A stretch of 64,000 nt of DNA, from NCBI GenBank assembly GCA_013339895.1, contig JABACO010000008.1, positions 6,216,354 through 6,280,353 of the forward strand, given 5' to 3'. The DNA comes from Ephydatia muelleri (lineage: Eukaryota > Porifera > Demospongiae > Spongillida > Spongillidae). The position numbers were made by a program, and so were the translations under genes. The notes beneath the pieces were generated by a model, which was not told where the DNA came from, made no database searches, and saw only the letters and a list, made by a program, of their open reading frames with translations. Position 1 is the first letter of the stretch; each line of letters opens with the position of its first letter. Below are positions 29,751-40,249 of this stretch, in pieces.

Positions 29751-32215
29751 CTGGGTCAATCTTGAAATGCCGAAGGATAATATATTAATCATGCTGAACC
29801 ACAAAAGCAATTGCCATACTTTGAAATCCACCTGTAAGAGGATAAAATGTTTTGAATTAGAGTCACCTGTATGAGGAGTAAAATGCTTTGAAATAGTTTC
29901 CTGAATGGGCACTTAGATGCATTGAAATTTCAAGAATAATTCAAGTGACTACTAGAAATGTCAAGCCAATACATTTCTAGAATTGATATGTACAGGTTAT
30001 TCATACAACATAGTACTGTGAAATGCTGTGATATTCATGCAATAAAATGCTTTGAAATTTCAAGGATAATGAAAGTTTCCCATCCGACTACTAATTTCAT
30101 GTAAATGTATTGAAGTTTCAAGCAGATACAGAATAGATTAGTACAGGTTATTCATCCATTATAGTACCGTAAAATGGTTTAACATGAGGACTAAGAAGAA
30201 TAGCCACCTGAATGGATTGAATAATATCCAACAACTACTCAAGAATCACCTGTGTGGAGACTAAAATGCTTTGACTATCAAGGGTGGTTGGTTGACGTGT
30301 ATGAGGACTAAAATGCTGTCAGAGGAATAGTCAGTCACCTGTATGGAGACTAAAATGATTTGAAATTCAAGAATAGTGACCTGTATGGGGACTAAAATGC
30401 TTTGAAATTTCAAGTATAAGATCATGGTTCATGATAAACGACAATTAAACACATACACTAGGTGGACAAAAATAGTTCTGTGAAATTAACAATAATGACT
30501 AATACATTAAAATTGTTTTGATATTAGGACTAAAAATGCTTGGAAATTTAAGAATAGTCTAGTCACCCATATGATGCTCTAGAATAGTCTCACATATTAT
30601 GCCCTGACATTTCAAGAAGTCTTCCCCATATGATGCTTGTACAATACAATGCTCTAAAATTCTAAAATAGAACAATGTATGACTACTACTCAAGTATAGA
30701 GAGGACTAAAATGCTTTGAAATTTCAAGAATAATAAAATTTGCTATCCGACTACTACTCTATAGCAATTTCAACCAGATTTGTACAAGTTATTCATTATA
30801 ATGCTCTGAAATTTTAATAGTCTTGCATATGATGCATTGAATTCAAGAATAGTCTCCCATTATAAAAATTCGATAATAGTCACCCATAATTATAGGGACT
30901 AAAATGTTTTACAATTTCTAGAATCGTCACCTATATGGGGACTTATATGCTTTGAAATTTCAATAATAAGACACTTTCAAATACTAATGTATTTGAAATT
31001 TCAAAAGAAAAATATAGAATAGATTTGTACAGGTTATTCGCACATCATAGAACTATAAAGTGCTTTGATATTCATCCACATGAGTACTAAAATGCTTTGA
31101 AAATTTACCCATATGATGCTTTGAAATTTCAAGAATAATCTTTTCCCATAGTTGTAGAGTAAAATGCTTTGCAATTCAAGAATAGTAGTTACCCATATAG
31201 TGTCCAAAATTATAATCTGAATAATGAAAGTTTCCCATCCGACTAATGTATTGAAATTTCAAATGGATTTGTCAGTTGTAGAGTAAAATGCTTTGCAATT
31301 CAAGAATAAGTTACCCATATAGTGTCCAAAATTATAATCTGAATAATGAAAGTTTCCCATCCTAAATAAATACTAATGTATTGAAATTTCAAATGGATTT
31401 GTGTCACATACAATGCTTTGAAATTTCAAGAATAGTCTCCCATACAATGCATAAACAGTTGAACAATTAAAAGCCTAGAAATTCAGGAATAGTTACTCGT
31501 ATGGGGACTAAAATGCTTTGAATAGTCACCCATATGGGGACTACAATTCTTTGAAATTTCAAGAATAATGACAGTTTCCTATCCAACTACTACTAATGTA
31601 TTGACTAAATACCATCAGAATAGATTGGTACTGGTTATTCATCTGTAAAAATGCTTCCATAATAGGACTAAAAGCCCTTAATAGTACCCATATGATGGTT
31701 TGAAATTTCAAACATAGTGATGCATAAACAGTTGTACAATGAAATGCTTAGAAAAACAAGAACTTACCCATATTGGGACTAAAGAGCATTGACATGAGGA
31801 CTATAATGCTTTGAAATTTAAACAATTGTCACCCATATGATGCTTAGAAGTTTAGTGAATAGTGGAAATTTCAAACATATAACAGGATAGTTACCCATAT
31901 AAAATGCTTTGCAATTTGAAGGATAGTAACCAGTACGACAAAATTAAACTGAACAGGCTTATTCGGTACATTCAAAATGGAATAAAGTTAGCATACTAAT
32001 TTCAATATATTTTTAAGCTGCAATATACTTGTATCATTGATAGTGTTGTAACATAATGATGCATTCTTACCAACCCCTCTGTTCTTGTAGCTGAAGCATG
32101 TCACTTAAGCTAATCTTGTTCAAAAACAAAGCAGCCATGCTTTGATATCCACCTGTAAGAGGATACAATGTTTTGAATTAGAGTCACCTGTACGAGGAGT
32201 AAAATGCTTTGAAAA
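29751..32215. repeat. Irregular minisatellite built on AAAATGCTTTGAAATTTCAAG
   Basis: Dozens of degenerate units of roughly 30-45 bp combine TATGGGGACTAAAATGC, TTTGAAATTTCAAGAATAG and CACCCATATGATG. TTGAAATTTCAA, a perfect 12-base palindrome, occurs at least twelve times. Near-identical edge blocks (CACCTGTAAGAGGATA(A/C)AATG, then TTTTGAATTAGAGTCACCTG) mark 29829 and 32149, bounding the array. It probably lies in an intron of the minus-strand gene that starts at 34395. Confidence 0.85.
29757..32150 (-). other. Duplicated exon-like segments at both ends of the minisatellite
   Basis: On the minus strand, an acceptor (CTTACAG) is followed by GTGGATATCAAAGCATGGC near 32145 and by GTGGATTTCAAAGTATGGC near 29830. 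The first runs open to a GTAAGA donor near 32072 in one frame; the second stays open through 29709 (WFSMINILSFGISRLTQETR). They look like copies of one exon separated by the array. No domain is recognised. Confidence 0.4.
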
Positions 32216-32900
32216 AGTGTCACTATTTCATTCAATGCAGATGCTCATTCGTAATGCATCAGACCATTAGTTAATACATACTAATTTAACTTTATTCACT
32301 ATCGGGCAGCCTTTAAATGGTCTTCTATTTTCTATGTTGGTTGAAATTGGTTTGTACACTCTGCGCTATGTAATGTTTTATGTGCAGCAATGTTCTAAAT
32401 CAGTCTGTTTAAAGCATTGTCATGGGACAATCACAAAAAGAAAAAACTTTTCAAAATGAAAAGAAATGGATTAGCAGCACTCCCAGTAAGGGTACTACCC
32501 CCCACACACACACACACCATTCTAGTATGACCACCATTGACTGTAGTGTTTAGAATGTTTTGAGTTGTTATTAAATGAGCATAAATTAAAGTTTTATCAT
32601 ACATGTATATTGGGGGAACAAACCAGCTTATCAAAGCACTAAATTCATTTTGGATTCCATGCATATTAATACATTGGTTACATAATGCATATTGGACTGT
32701 TTAGTTTATTAAGTTTACACATTTATATGGCCTTTTTTAACTTCTATCTAGAGAATGGGAACAGTAATGCTTATGCAGTACTTAAAAAATTATAATTATA
32801 TTGTTACCCGGCAATTTTATTTGCAATACAATATATATGATGGATCCTGTATGTAATAATACATACCATTTATTGTGATCGCTTTTGCTTACCAACAAAT
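32216..32900. other. AT-rich spacer
   Basis: No gene seen. It contains a (CA)n patch at about 32500-32518 and poly-T/A runs. It is likely intronic to the minus-strand gene. Confidence 0.3.
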
Positions 32901-32914
32901 GCCTTTTGAATTTC

Positions 32915-33020
32915 TATGTCAGTAGAGTCTGATTCTGCTGAGGTTGGATTCCCTCCAAATTTGATGCCAACTGTTTACGACTCTGCTTTGCTTTTGAACT
33001 GGATAATGTTTCAACTACAA
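32915..33020 (-). other. Second copy of the SSKAKQSRK exon
   Basis: The minus-strand segment after acceptor CCTCTTGTAG encodes SSKAKQSRKQLASNLE, closely matching SSKAKQSRKRSASSLE in the exon at 33180-33278. In the continued frame a stop follows, while another frame (AESDSTDIEIQKAFV) stays open to a GTAAGC donor. Either the copy is frameshifted or the exon boundaries differ from mine. Confidence 0.4.
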
Positions 33021-33179
33021 GAGGGGGGGGGGGGAATGAAAGGATATGTATCACAATACACAGGTAAAATACATTTATGTCACAAAAGCATTAATTACCA
33101 TAGCAACTATACATTACGTGGAAGTCTGACTCATGCATGTAGACATTGACACAAATTCTTAGAATAAATCCTCACTTAC

Positions 33180-34395
33180 CCTCTGCAGTTCTTTCGGGAT
33201 GGGTATCCTCTTCCAAACTTGATGCTGACCGTTTACGACTCTGCTTTGCTTTTGAACTTGATGAGCTCGCGTGACATGCTTCAGCAACAGGAAAACTGAG
33301 GGGTTGGTAAACATGTTGTTTTAACATGGTGAATTTTGCTCCCTTCCAAATTGGGGGTTTTAAAGGTGGGTGCCATAGTATTGTGTACACTTAGCTTGCA
33401 AACGATTCCCCTTGTTGTGTGCTTATTGGTGTTTGGGGGGGTAGGGTTGTCTTTTGAATATGTGCTACAGATGAGATTCCTTAACCACTGTATAGGTCCA
33501 CTGAATAGACCTCAAACACTGCCTGGAACACAGACTTTAATGTTGTGTGCTGTTGTACCCATTACATTGTGTAGAACAGTTTATTAGCCAGGTTATTTTT
33601 CTTGCTTTTAGGTTTTAATACAATGGATTTCACACTGAGGCTTTTTCAATCAGGGTTTAAGGGGCTTTGTGGGCCCAAACCCTCCAAATTTTCTGTAGCT
33701 AGCTCCTGTTCAAAGTGTTATAGCTAAACCAATCCTGGAGGGTAAGTGGGAAGGTGACATTTGAAAGAGGGGAGGGAGATATCCTATTCAGTTGTAAGGC
33801 AGAACCAGATGGCACATCATTGTGATTGCCAAGGTCTTCAGTTAAAAACACATGATAAGAACAACTAAGTATTAAAACGAACATTGTACACCGAGAAATA
33901 TTTAAGAATGTATTGTAAATATGAATTAGGTAGCATTGTTTGTCATCTAGTAATAGCGTTTCATCTACACATAACATACGCTATCTATTAACTTACCATT
34001 CAAAGTTGGAGCTACTTCCGTCTGCCAAACTTCGCAAAACTCATTCGATTTTGTGGCACGTGCTAATTTGTGGCTGAACACATTTGCAGATGAACAAAAT
34101 TTAATTATAGGTAAACCCTTAGGCCTCGGTGTTCCAGGTTTGGTATTAAACTGTTGCGAGAGAGACAAAAATATAATTAAGTCCGCAGAGGGACAAGGCC
34201 AAACGATATATCGAACAAAATAATGTACGGAAAGATAACGCTCTAGGTATAAAACAATACCGAAACCATGGTATCACTAAAAACACACTGTACTCTTAGC
34301 GGACTTACAATCACATAGTCTATTCCATCGCGTGTGTGCGATCGAAGATCAATCAACGGTCCAATAGGCAGTTGCGGGTTCTTTTCGTCTGCCAT
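33180..34395 (-). CDS. Unrecognised multi-exon gene, 5' part
   Basis: Three exons with matching phases. Exon 1, 34395-34309 (29 codons), starts MADEKNPQLPIGPLIDLRSH and ends at GTAAGT. Exon 2 is 34150-33997, after CAACAG (KPGTPRPKGLPIIKF, then ANVFSHKLARATKSN and FCEVWQTEV). Exon 3, 33278-33180, encodes a Ser/Lys-rich basic stretch (SSSSSKAKQSRKRSASSLEE) that looks like a nuclear-localisation or disordered segment. I do not recognise the protein. Later exons probably include copies near 33.0, 32.1 and 29.8 kb. It starts 128 bases from the oppositely oriented gene at 34523. Confidence 0.55.
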
Positions 34396-34522
34396 CATCT
34401 CACCATTTTCTGGTATAAGGCGGATCTCGCGTCAGTCACCGGATAAATTCAATTGCCACCTCGAAGACATTATACTCCACGTGCAACAAAACGCATGCGC
34501 GTGACATTCCACGTGTTATAAA
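34396..34522. promoter_or_regulatory. Putative bidirectional promoter
   Basis: 127 bp between two divergent ATGs (34395 minus, 34523 plus). It contains CACGTG-like elements (CCACGTGCAAC at about 34477 and CCACGTGTT at about 34509, E-box-type) and the GC-containing CGCATGCGCGTGAC. No TATA box is evident on either side. The function is inferred from geometry. Confidence 0.45.
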
Positions 34523-34850
34523 ATGGCGATTGAATGTAGCGACGGCATATCTGTGAGTTTCAGCGATATTGACGACATCCCGGATGGTATATCTGTGAGA
34601 TTCAGCGATATTGACGACATCCCGGATGGCATATCTGTGAGATTCAGCGACACTGACGATATCCCTAATAGCATATCTGTGAGATTCAGTGACATTGACG
34701 TGAGGTGCAACGATGCTGAAGGCATTTCGATGGCATCCAGCGATGTTGATAACCCAGATGATATGAATGGTGACGTGCGATCTGAAGCTGAGATCAGTTT
34801 CAATACATCTTCAGGTGATATGTCTGGTTTGACTAAACGCACTGACAGAG
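34523..34850 (+). CDS. First exon with four 14-residue acidic repeats
   Basis: ATG at 34523. Codons run through four tandem 42-nt repeats starting at 34541, 34583, 34625 and 34667 (consensus peptide DGISVRFSDIDDIP), then an acidic Ser-rich tail (SFNTSSGDMSGLTKRTDRG). A consensus donor at 34851 (GTATGC) leaves phase 1. The repeats are nearly identical at DNA level. It is plausibly the first exon of the DUF7869-type gene downstream, but that link is inferred from phase and orientation only. No known domain. Confidence 0.5.
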
Positions 34851-35141
34851 GTATGCTCGTTAGAATGATCAGCTAAAAGCGTGCATTCATTATGTGCGAA
34901 GTCGGGGTTGGTTGGGGATTTGATGCATAAGTAACAGATTGTCGGGGCATTATTTGGTCTTTACCACGTGCGCGCTGACAGAGTCATCACTTGACATTTT
35001 AACACCTGTGTAGAATGCAAATTGGTAGTCAGTAGTACTCCGTTTTGGAACGTTTAACATGTATATGAATACATGTGCAGGAATCCAAGCATGTACATTT
35101 AGCGCTGTGATTACTTAATAATGTGTATAGAGTAGAAACGT

Positions 35142-35860
35142 GTTGCAACTTTGCAGTGTTGTTTGAAATCAGATTTTCATTTGTAGTTTTGGGTGAATTT
35201 GGGAATGATGAATGCACTGCTGTCAGCCGGAAGAGGTTGATCTATTCTGAAGATAAAAATTTATATATATGTATTTTATTTGATACATATTCATATTCTT
35301 TGCCAATCACCTTATAATGTACTGAAATGATATATGCAACATCACTACAAGGCAAATATTAGACTTGATTGATTTCATTAATCCTTTTGTAGGTGTTGGT
35401 ACTTTAGTAGAAAATTCCATTTCTTCAAGTGACTCTGAAAATGAAAATGCAGAAAGGAAGAAAAGAAAGCATTGTATGTTATTGGGTTTTGAAGGGGAGG
35501 GTTCATGTTATTGGGTTTTGAAGGGGATTGGGTTCATGTTATTGGGTTTTGAAGGGGATTGTTTTTGCAACTTTACAGTGTTGTTTGAAATCAGATTTTC
35601 TTTTATAGTGTTTGGTGAGTTTGGTTGGGAAAGATCGATGCACTGCTGACAGCCCTTGAGGTTGAGCCATTCTGAAGGTAACAATATTATTATAATTTCT
35701 ATTCGATACTTATTCATATTCATTGCCAATCTGTACTGAAATTGTTTATGCACCATCATTGCAAGGCAAATATTGGACTTGATTGACTTAACAAATTCTT
35801 TTGTAGTTGTTGGTACATGGGTAGAAAATTCCATTTCCAGTTTATGGCACTTCAGAACAC
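35142..35860 (+). repeat. Tandem duplication of about 426 bp, including exon starts
   Basis: The block at 35142-35430 recurs at 35568-35860. Shared landmarks are TGTTGTTTGAAATCAGATTTTC, CACTGCTG(T/A)CAGCC, CAAGGCAAATATT(A/G)GACTTGAT and the acceptor TTTTGTAG with GT(A)G(T/A)TGTTGGTAC. Both copies keep the acceptor and the start VGT(L/W)VENSISS of an exon. The first then reads a Ser/Glu/Lys-rich tail to GTATGT, the second the DUF7869-type core. An internal TTATTGGGTTTTGAAGGGGA triplication lies at about 35480-35565. Confidence 0.8.
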
Positions 35861-36323
35861 ATTTAACTTGCGCGATACTCCATGGTCACTGGGCCACTGT
35901 ATTTTTGGACTCAGTGGCCACATGACCCCAATCTTACCATCAATGTACTTTTGCAAGTAAGTTATATCCACAATGTTTCATCGCATGACTTGTTCTGTAT
36001 TTAAAAATTAGGTTGTACTGTCTCATTTTCAAAACTTGAAGCAGTTATCGCGACCACTGCCAAAGCGTTTGTGCTTACAGCTTGATAATATGGCCCAAGA
36101 AAACAAGAATCGTTGTGTTTTATCTTTTTTTGTCGCTACTGGTTCAGTTAGAAGTGTTTGAAGAGGTAAATTAATAATGTTAAAATGAACATGAATAATA
36201 TAATTATCGGCTTGCAGGTTGAGCTAGGATTTCTGGTGGTTGGTCATACCCATAAAGATATAGATGCTTTGTTTGGGAATATTGGCAAATGGCTGAAAAA
36301 AAATAATGCCCTGACTGTACCAG
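35807..36323 (+). pseudogene. DUF7869-type core of a transposon-associated protein
   Basis: Exons 35807-35956, 36012-36165 and 36218-36323. They encode HFRTHLTCAILHG, then (after a one-base frame change) QWPHDPNLTINVLLQ, then LPKRLCLQLDNMAQENKNRC, a second frame change into LEVFEE, and VELGFLVVGHTHKDIDALF with KWLKKNNALTVP. LQLDN-ENKN and GHTHxDIDxxF are the hallmark motifs of the DUF7869 family, widespread multicopy genes in sponges, cnidarians and oomycetes with an RNase H-like, element-like distribution. Splice sites are consensus, but two frameshifts make the product non-functional as read. Confidence 0.7.
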
Positions 36324-36399
36324 GTAAGAAATTCCTAAGTATGGGAATTAACACAGATTGGTGTTATTGCTGAAGAGAACCACATCGTAATCCTACCTG

Positions 36400-36900
36400 T
36401 TCTACTCATACCTTCAGAATTAATCGAAAGACATGCAAGTTGTACCGATGATATTCCAGAAATAAGTTTATAATAAAAATTGTAAGAACACGCTTTTAAA
36501 ATAACAAAACTTTAATATTAATTATCAGGCCTATGTAGCCATAGAAAGAAAAAAGCAAACACCAATGAAAAAAGAAAAAACTTGAAGATGTTCATGAGGT
36601 ATGTGATTTGGTTTTGTATACATACTCAAAATAATGTTGGAGCAAAAGATATATGCCATAGTAACGTTACTTAATACTTTTTAAATAGTTATTTTGTAAA
36701 GGGGGACATAGAATTTTCAAAGTCATATTTGAGTTAATGTGCTATTTCCAGATGCATTGCAATTACAACTGGTATATGTGGCCTGTTAAAAATTTGCCTA
36801 ACTTGTGATTTTTAATGATATTTGTGCACAGATCAAACTCCAGCTTAAAATGTTCATATATTTTCATTTAAAAAAAGAAATCCCTTCTTGAAAAATATGT
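36400..36900. other. AT-rich intron-like DNA
   Basis: No coding potential apart from a Lys-rich snippet at about 36530-36600 (SHRKKKANTNEKRKNLKMFMR-like). That snippet could be a small exon between TATCAG and GTATGT, but this is not well supported. Confidence 0.3.
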
Positions 36901-39900
36901 GCTATTACTAACAAATGATCTTCAATGATTTTGATGGTTTCAAGACCATGATATTGGTTGGTATTCATTAAAATGCGATAACTTTTCTTTAGTCCAAATT
37001 CGGAAATTAAAATTGAAATCCTCCTAGTTTGACTAGAATTCTGCTCAATTCCCAGCTTGATATTCAAACATTTCATTCAAAGAAAGGAAATTATTTTTAC
37101 CTTTTCATTCTAAGGAAGGAAATCCTTTCAATCCAAAGCAAACCAAACTTGAAATTTCAAAACTATAAGTACTAGGTATTAATAAGAAACATGCATACAC
37201 CACTTTAACTACTAGAATACTAAACGTTATACTAATGATATTATTATTACCGATATGAAAAATATTATAAATTGTGAATTTATTAGTATCTTATATTCAA
37301 ATGAAATTGACATCTAGGCTACAAGTGGTAATGATATATTTGTAGTCATTCATTCAAAAATCATTGTAACTTAACTTGAAATTTCAAGAATATCTGGCCA
37401 CAAAGTTTATGGATAGATATTCTTGAAATTTCAAGTTATTTCCTTTGAATGAAAAATAGTATAAATTGTGAATTTACTAGTATCTTATATTGAAATGAAA
37501 TTGACATCTAGACTACAAGTGGTAATGATATATTTGTCTTATTTATAGTCATTAATTCAAAAATCATTGAACTTAACTTGAAATTTCAAGAATATCTGGC
37601 CGAGTTTATAAAATTTAGGATAGATATTTCAAGTTATTTCCTTTGAATGAAAAATATTATAAATTGTGAATTATACATTTACTAGTATGTTATATTGAAA
37701 TGAAATTGACATCTAGACTACAAGTGGTAATGATATATTTATAGTCATTATTTGCTATTAATTCAAAAATCATTGAACTTAACTTGAAATTTCAAGAATA
37801 TCTGGCCAGAGTTTATAAAATTTAGGCATAGATATTCTTGAAATTTCAAGTTGTTTCCTATGAATGAAAAATATTATTAATTGTGAATTATACATTTACT
37901 AGTATGTTATATTGAAATGAAATTGACATCTAGACTACAAGTGGTAAAGATGTATTTGTCTTATTTACAGTCATTATTTGCTATTAATTCAAAACTTAAC
38001 TTGAAATGAATATCTGGCCAGAGTTTATAAAATTTAGGCATATATATTTCAAGTTATTTCCTTTGAATGAAAATTATTATAAATTGTGAATTATACATTA
38101 CTAGTATGTTATATTGAAATGGAATTGACATCTAGGCTACAAGTGGTAATGATATATTTGTCTTATTTACAGTCATTATTTGCTATTAATTCAAAACTTA
38201 ACTTGAAATGAATATCTGGCCAGAGTTTATAAAATTTAGGCATATATAATTCAAGTTATTTCCTTTGAATGAAAATTATTATAAATTGTGAATTATACAT
38301 TACTAGTATGTTATATTGAAATGAAATTGACATCTTGACTACAAGCGGTAATGATATATTTGTCTTATTTATAGTCATTATTTGCTATTAATTCAAAAAT
38401 CATTGTAACTTAACTTGAAATTTCAAGTTATTTCCTTTGAATGAAAAATAGTATAAATTGTGAATTTACTAGTATTCCTCCTAGCTTGAAATTTCAAGGA
38501 TACCTTGCCTAGAATTCTGATCAATTCTCAGCTTGAAATTCAAACACATCATTCAAAGGAAGGGAATCATTTCAAGAATAATAATACCTCTTCGTTCAGA
38601 GTAATCATTTTACTACATTTCGATCCAAAGCAATCCGAACTTTGAAATTTCAAAACTTTAAAATCTAGATATAATATTGCTAATATGAAATAATTCATGC
38701 ATCACATGTGGGATTAAAGTCAAAGTTATTATAATGATTATTGCCAGTATGACTATAAATATACAAGGTAAGCAAACAAATAATAAAGCATACCTGTAGT
38801 ATCTTTGATTGAAATGAAAAACATCTAGGCTACAAGTTGTAACGATATGTTTGTCTTTTTTACAATCACTTGCTTTTACTTCAAGTCCTTGTAACTTGAA
38901 ATTTCAAGAAGATGTATCCCAGAAATTTAAGCCTAGATATTCAACTTCTTTCTTTTTGAATTATAAATTGTGAATTTACGGCTTGGATCTTAATGACAAA
39001 GTATTGTAAATGGTGCATTAAATAATCCTGGTGTAGACATTTTAACTAAATGGAGAAATTCATTACAAATAAGGCAAGTCACACATTGAAATGTCAAGTA
39101 GGGACTTTATAGATACGTAAAGGTTGTCTAACTGATATTCAAAGATTTTCAAAATGTATGTTATAACAATATTACTGCATTTACCTATTGTAATGATTGA
39201 AATCATGCATAAAGTCTGTTTAAATTTTAAAAGAATTAATGACTATAGATAGATGTTCTTGAAATTTCAAATTCTTTCCTTTGAATGACATTGCATTTTA
39301 AATCTCAGTGCTTGGATCTGAGTTTAAGGCTTGGAGGATTGAAATAATCACAAATTACAAATGGCACAAATATAATTATGTGTATACGGATATGAAGTTA
39401 TGCTCTGATTTAAAATGTTTTCCATTTTTAAGCTGGAATTAAAAACAAATTCTAGTGTAGATATGTTTGAAATTTCAAACTAGGGTCCGAAACGGCCTAT
39501 GGTAATTAATTGCTGTAGACCTTAATTTTGCTAATTCTTTTACCAAACCAAGGAAAAATAAATGCGTTCTTACTGGAACTACAGTATTTCAAAACCTCTT
39601 AACTGGAATATCATGATTATAAATCAATTCAAGTCCCAGCTAAATGTTTTGAAATTTCAAGTTCAGATTTTTTGCCTTATATACAAATTGTAAGTTGTCT
39701 AACTTAACAACACCAATCTTCGAATGAAGCTTGAAATTACTGCGACTGTAACATATAGCATACGACAGTTAATAAGGTCACATAAAATGTAGGTAGGTTT
39801 CTGTCAGATATATTCTACTACCTTTCTGATTCACAGCAATATCTATCTTTATCCTGCCAACTGTATAAGTATAATATTCAATGACCATTTTGAAATTTCA

Positions 39901-39950
39901 ACTAACATTTGACCCTTAAAAACAGCACTCATTATGAACTTATTCTTTTT
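36901..39950. repeat. AT-rich satellite-like array, units of about 195-220 bp
   Basis: The landmark (A)AATTGACATCTAG(A/G)CTACAAG recurs at about 37308, 37501, 37706, 37925, 38125 and 38327, with a decayed copy near 38815. Each unit also carries CTTGAAATTTCAAGAATATC or its partner, plus TATAAATTGTGAATT. CTTGAAATTTCAAG, a perfect 14-base palindrome, appears at least eight times between 37370 and 38915. Flanks at 36901-37250 and 38480-39950 hold diverged pieces. The array sits in the apparent intron between the DUF7869 core and its C-terminal exon. Confidence 0.85.
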
Positions 39951-39983
39951 CTATCACAGAGTAAAGAATCTGAAGTGGATGAT

Positions 39984-40180
39984 AGTGATGTAATGTTGAT
40001 GTTCAGCTAGGAAGTTTTGTTGCATTGGGCCTCGATGAATTCAAGGAGGAACTGCCACAAATTGCCAAAGTTCTGGCTATCGATGATGATTCTATTACTC
40101 TGGGGTGGTGGGTGGGAACATATACTGGCACATGGGTTCCATGGATAGTTAAATCTGTGGAACAAACGATATCTGTGAGT
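39984..40180 (+). pseudogene. C-terminal domain of the DUF7869-type protein
   Basis: VQLGSFVALGLDEFKEELPQ, IAKVLAIDDDSITLGWWVGT and YTGTWVPWI form a small beta-rich module. I know it as the usual C-terminal companion of DUF7869 cores (a Tudor/chromo-like barrel by appearance). It lies 3.7 kb from the core across the AT-rich array. The exon boundaries are uncertain because the sequence before VQLG contains a stop in the expected phase. Confidence 0.55.
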
Positions 40181-40249
40181 TCATGTAGGATATTCTGTAT
40201 GATTTGTGAATGTGATATGAAGTTTATTCAAACATGTTATCCTCTTTGA

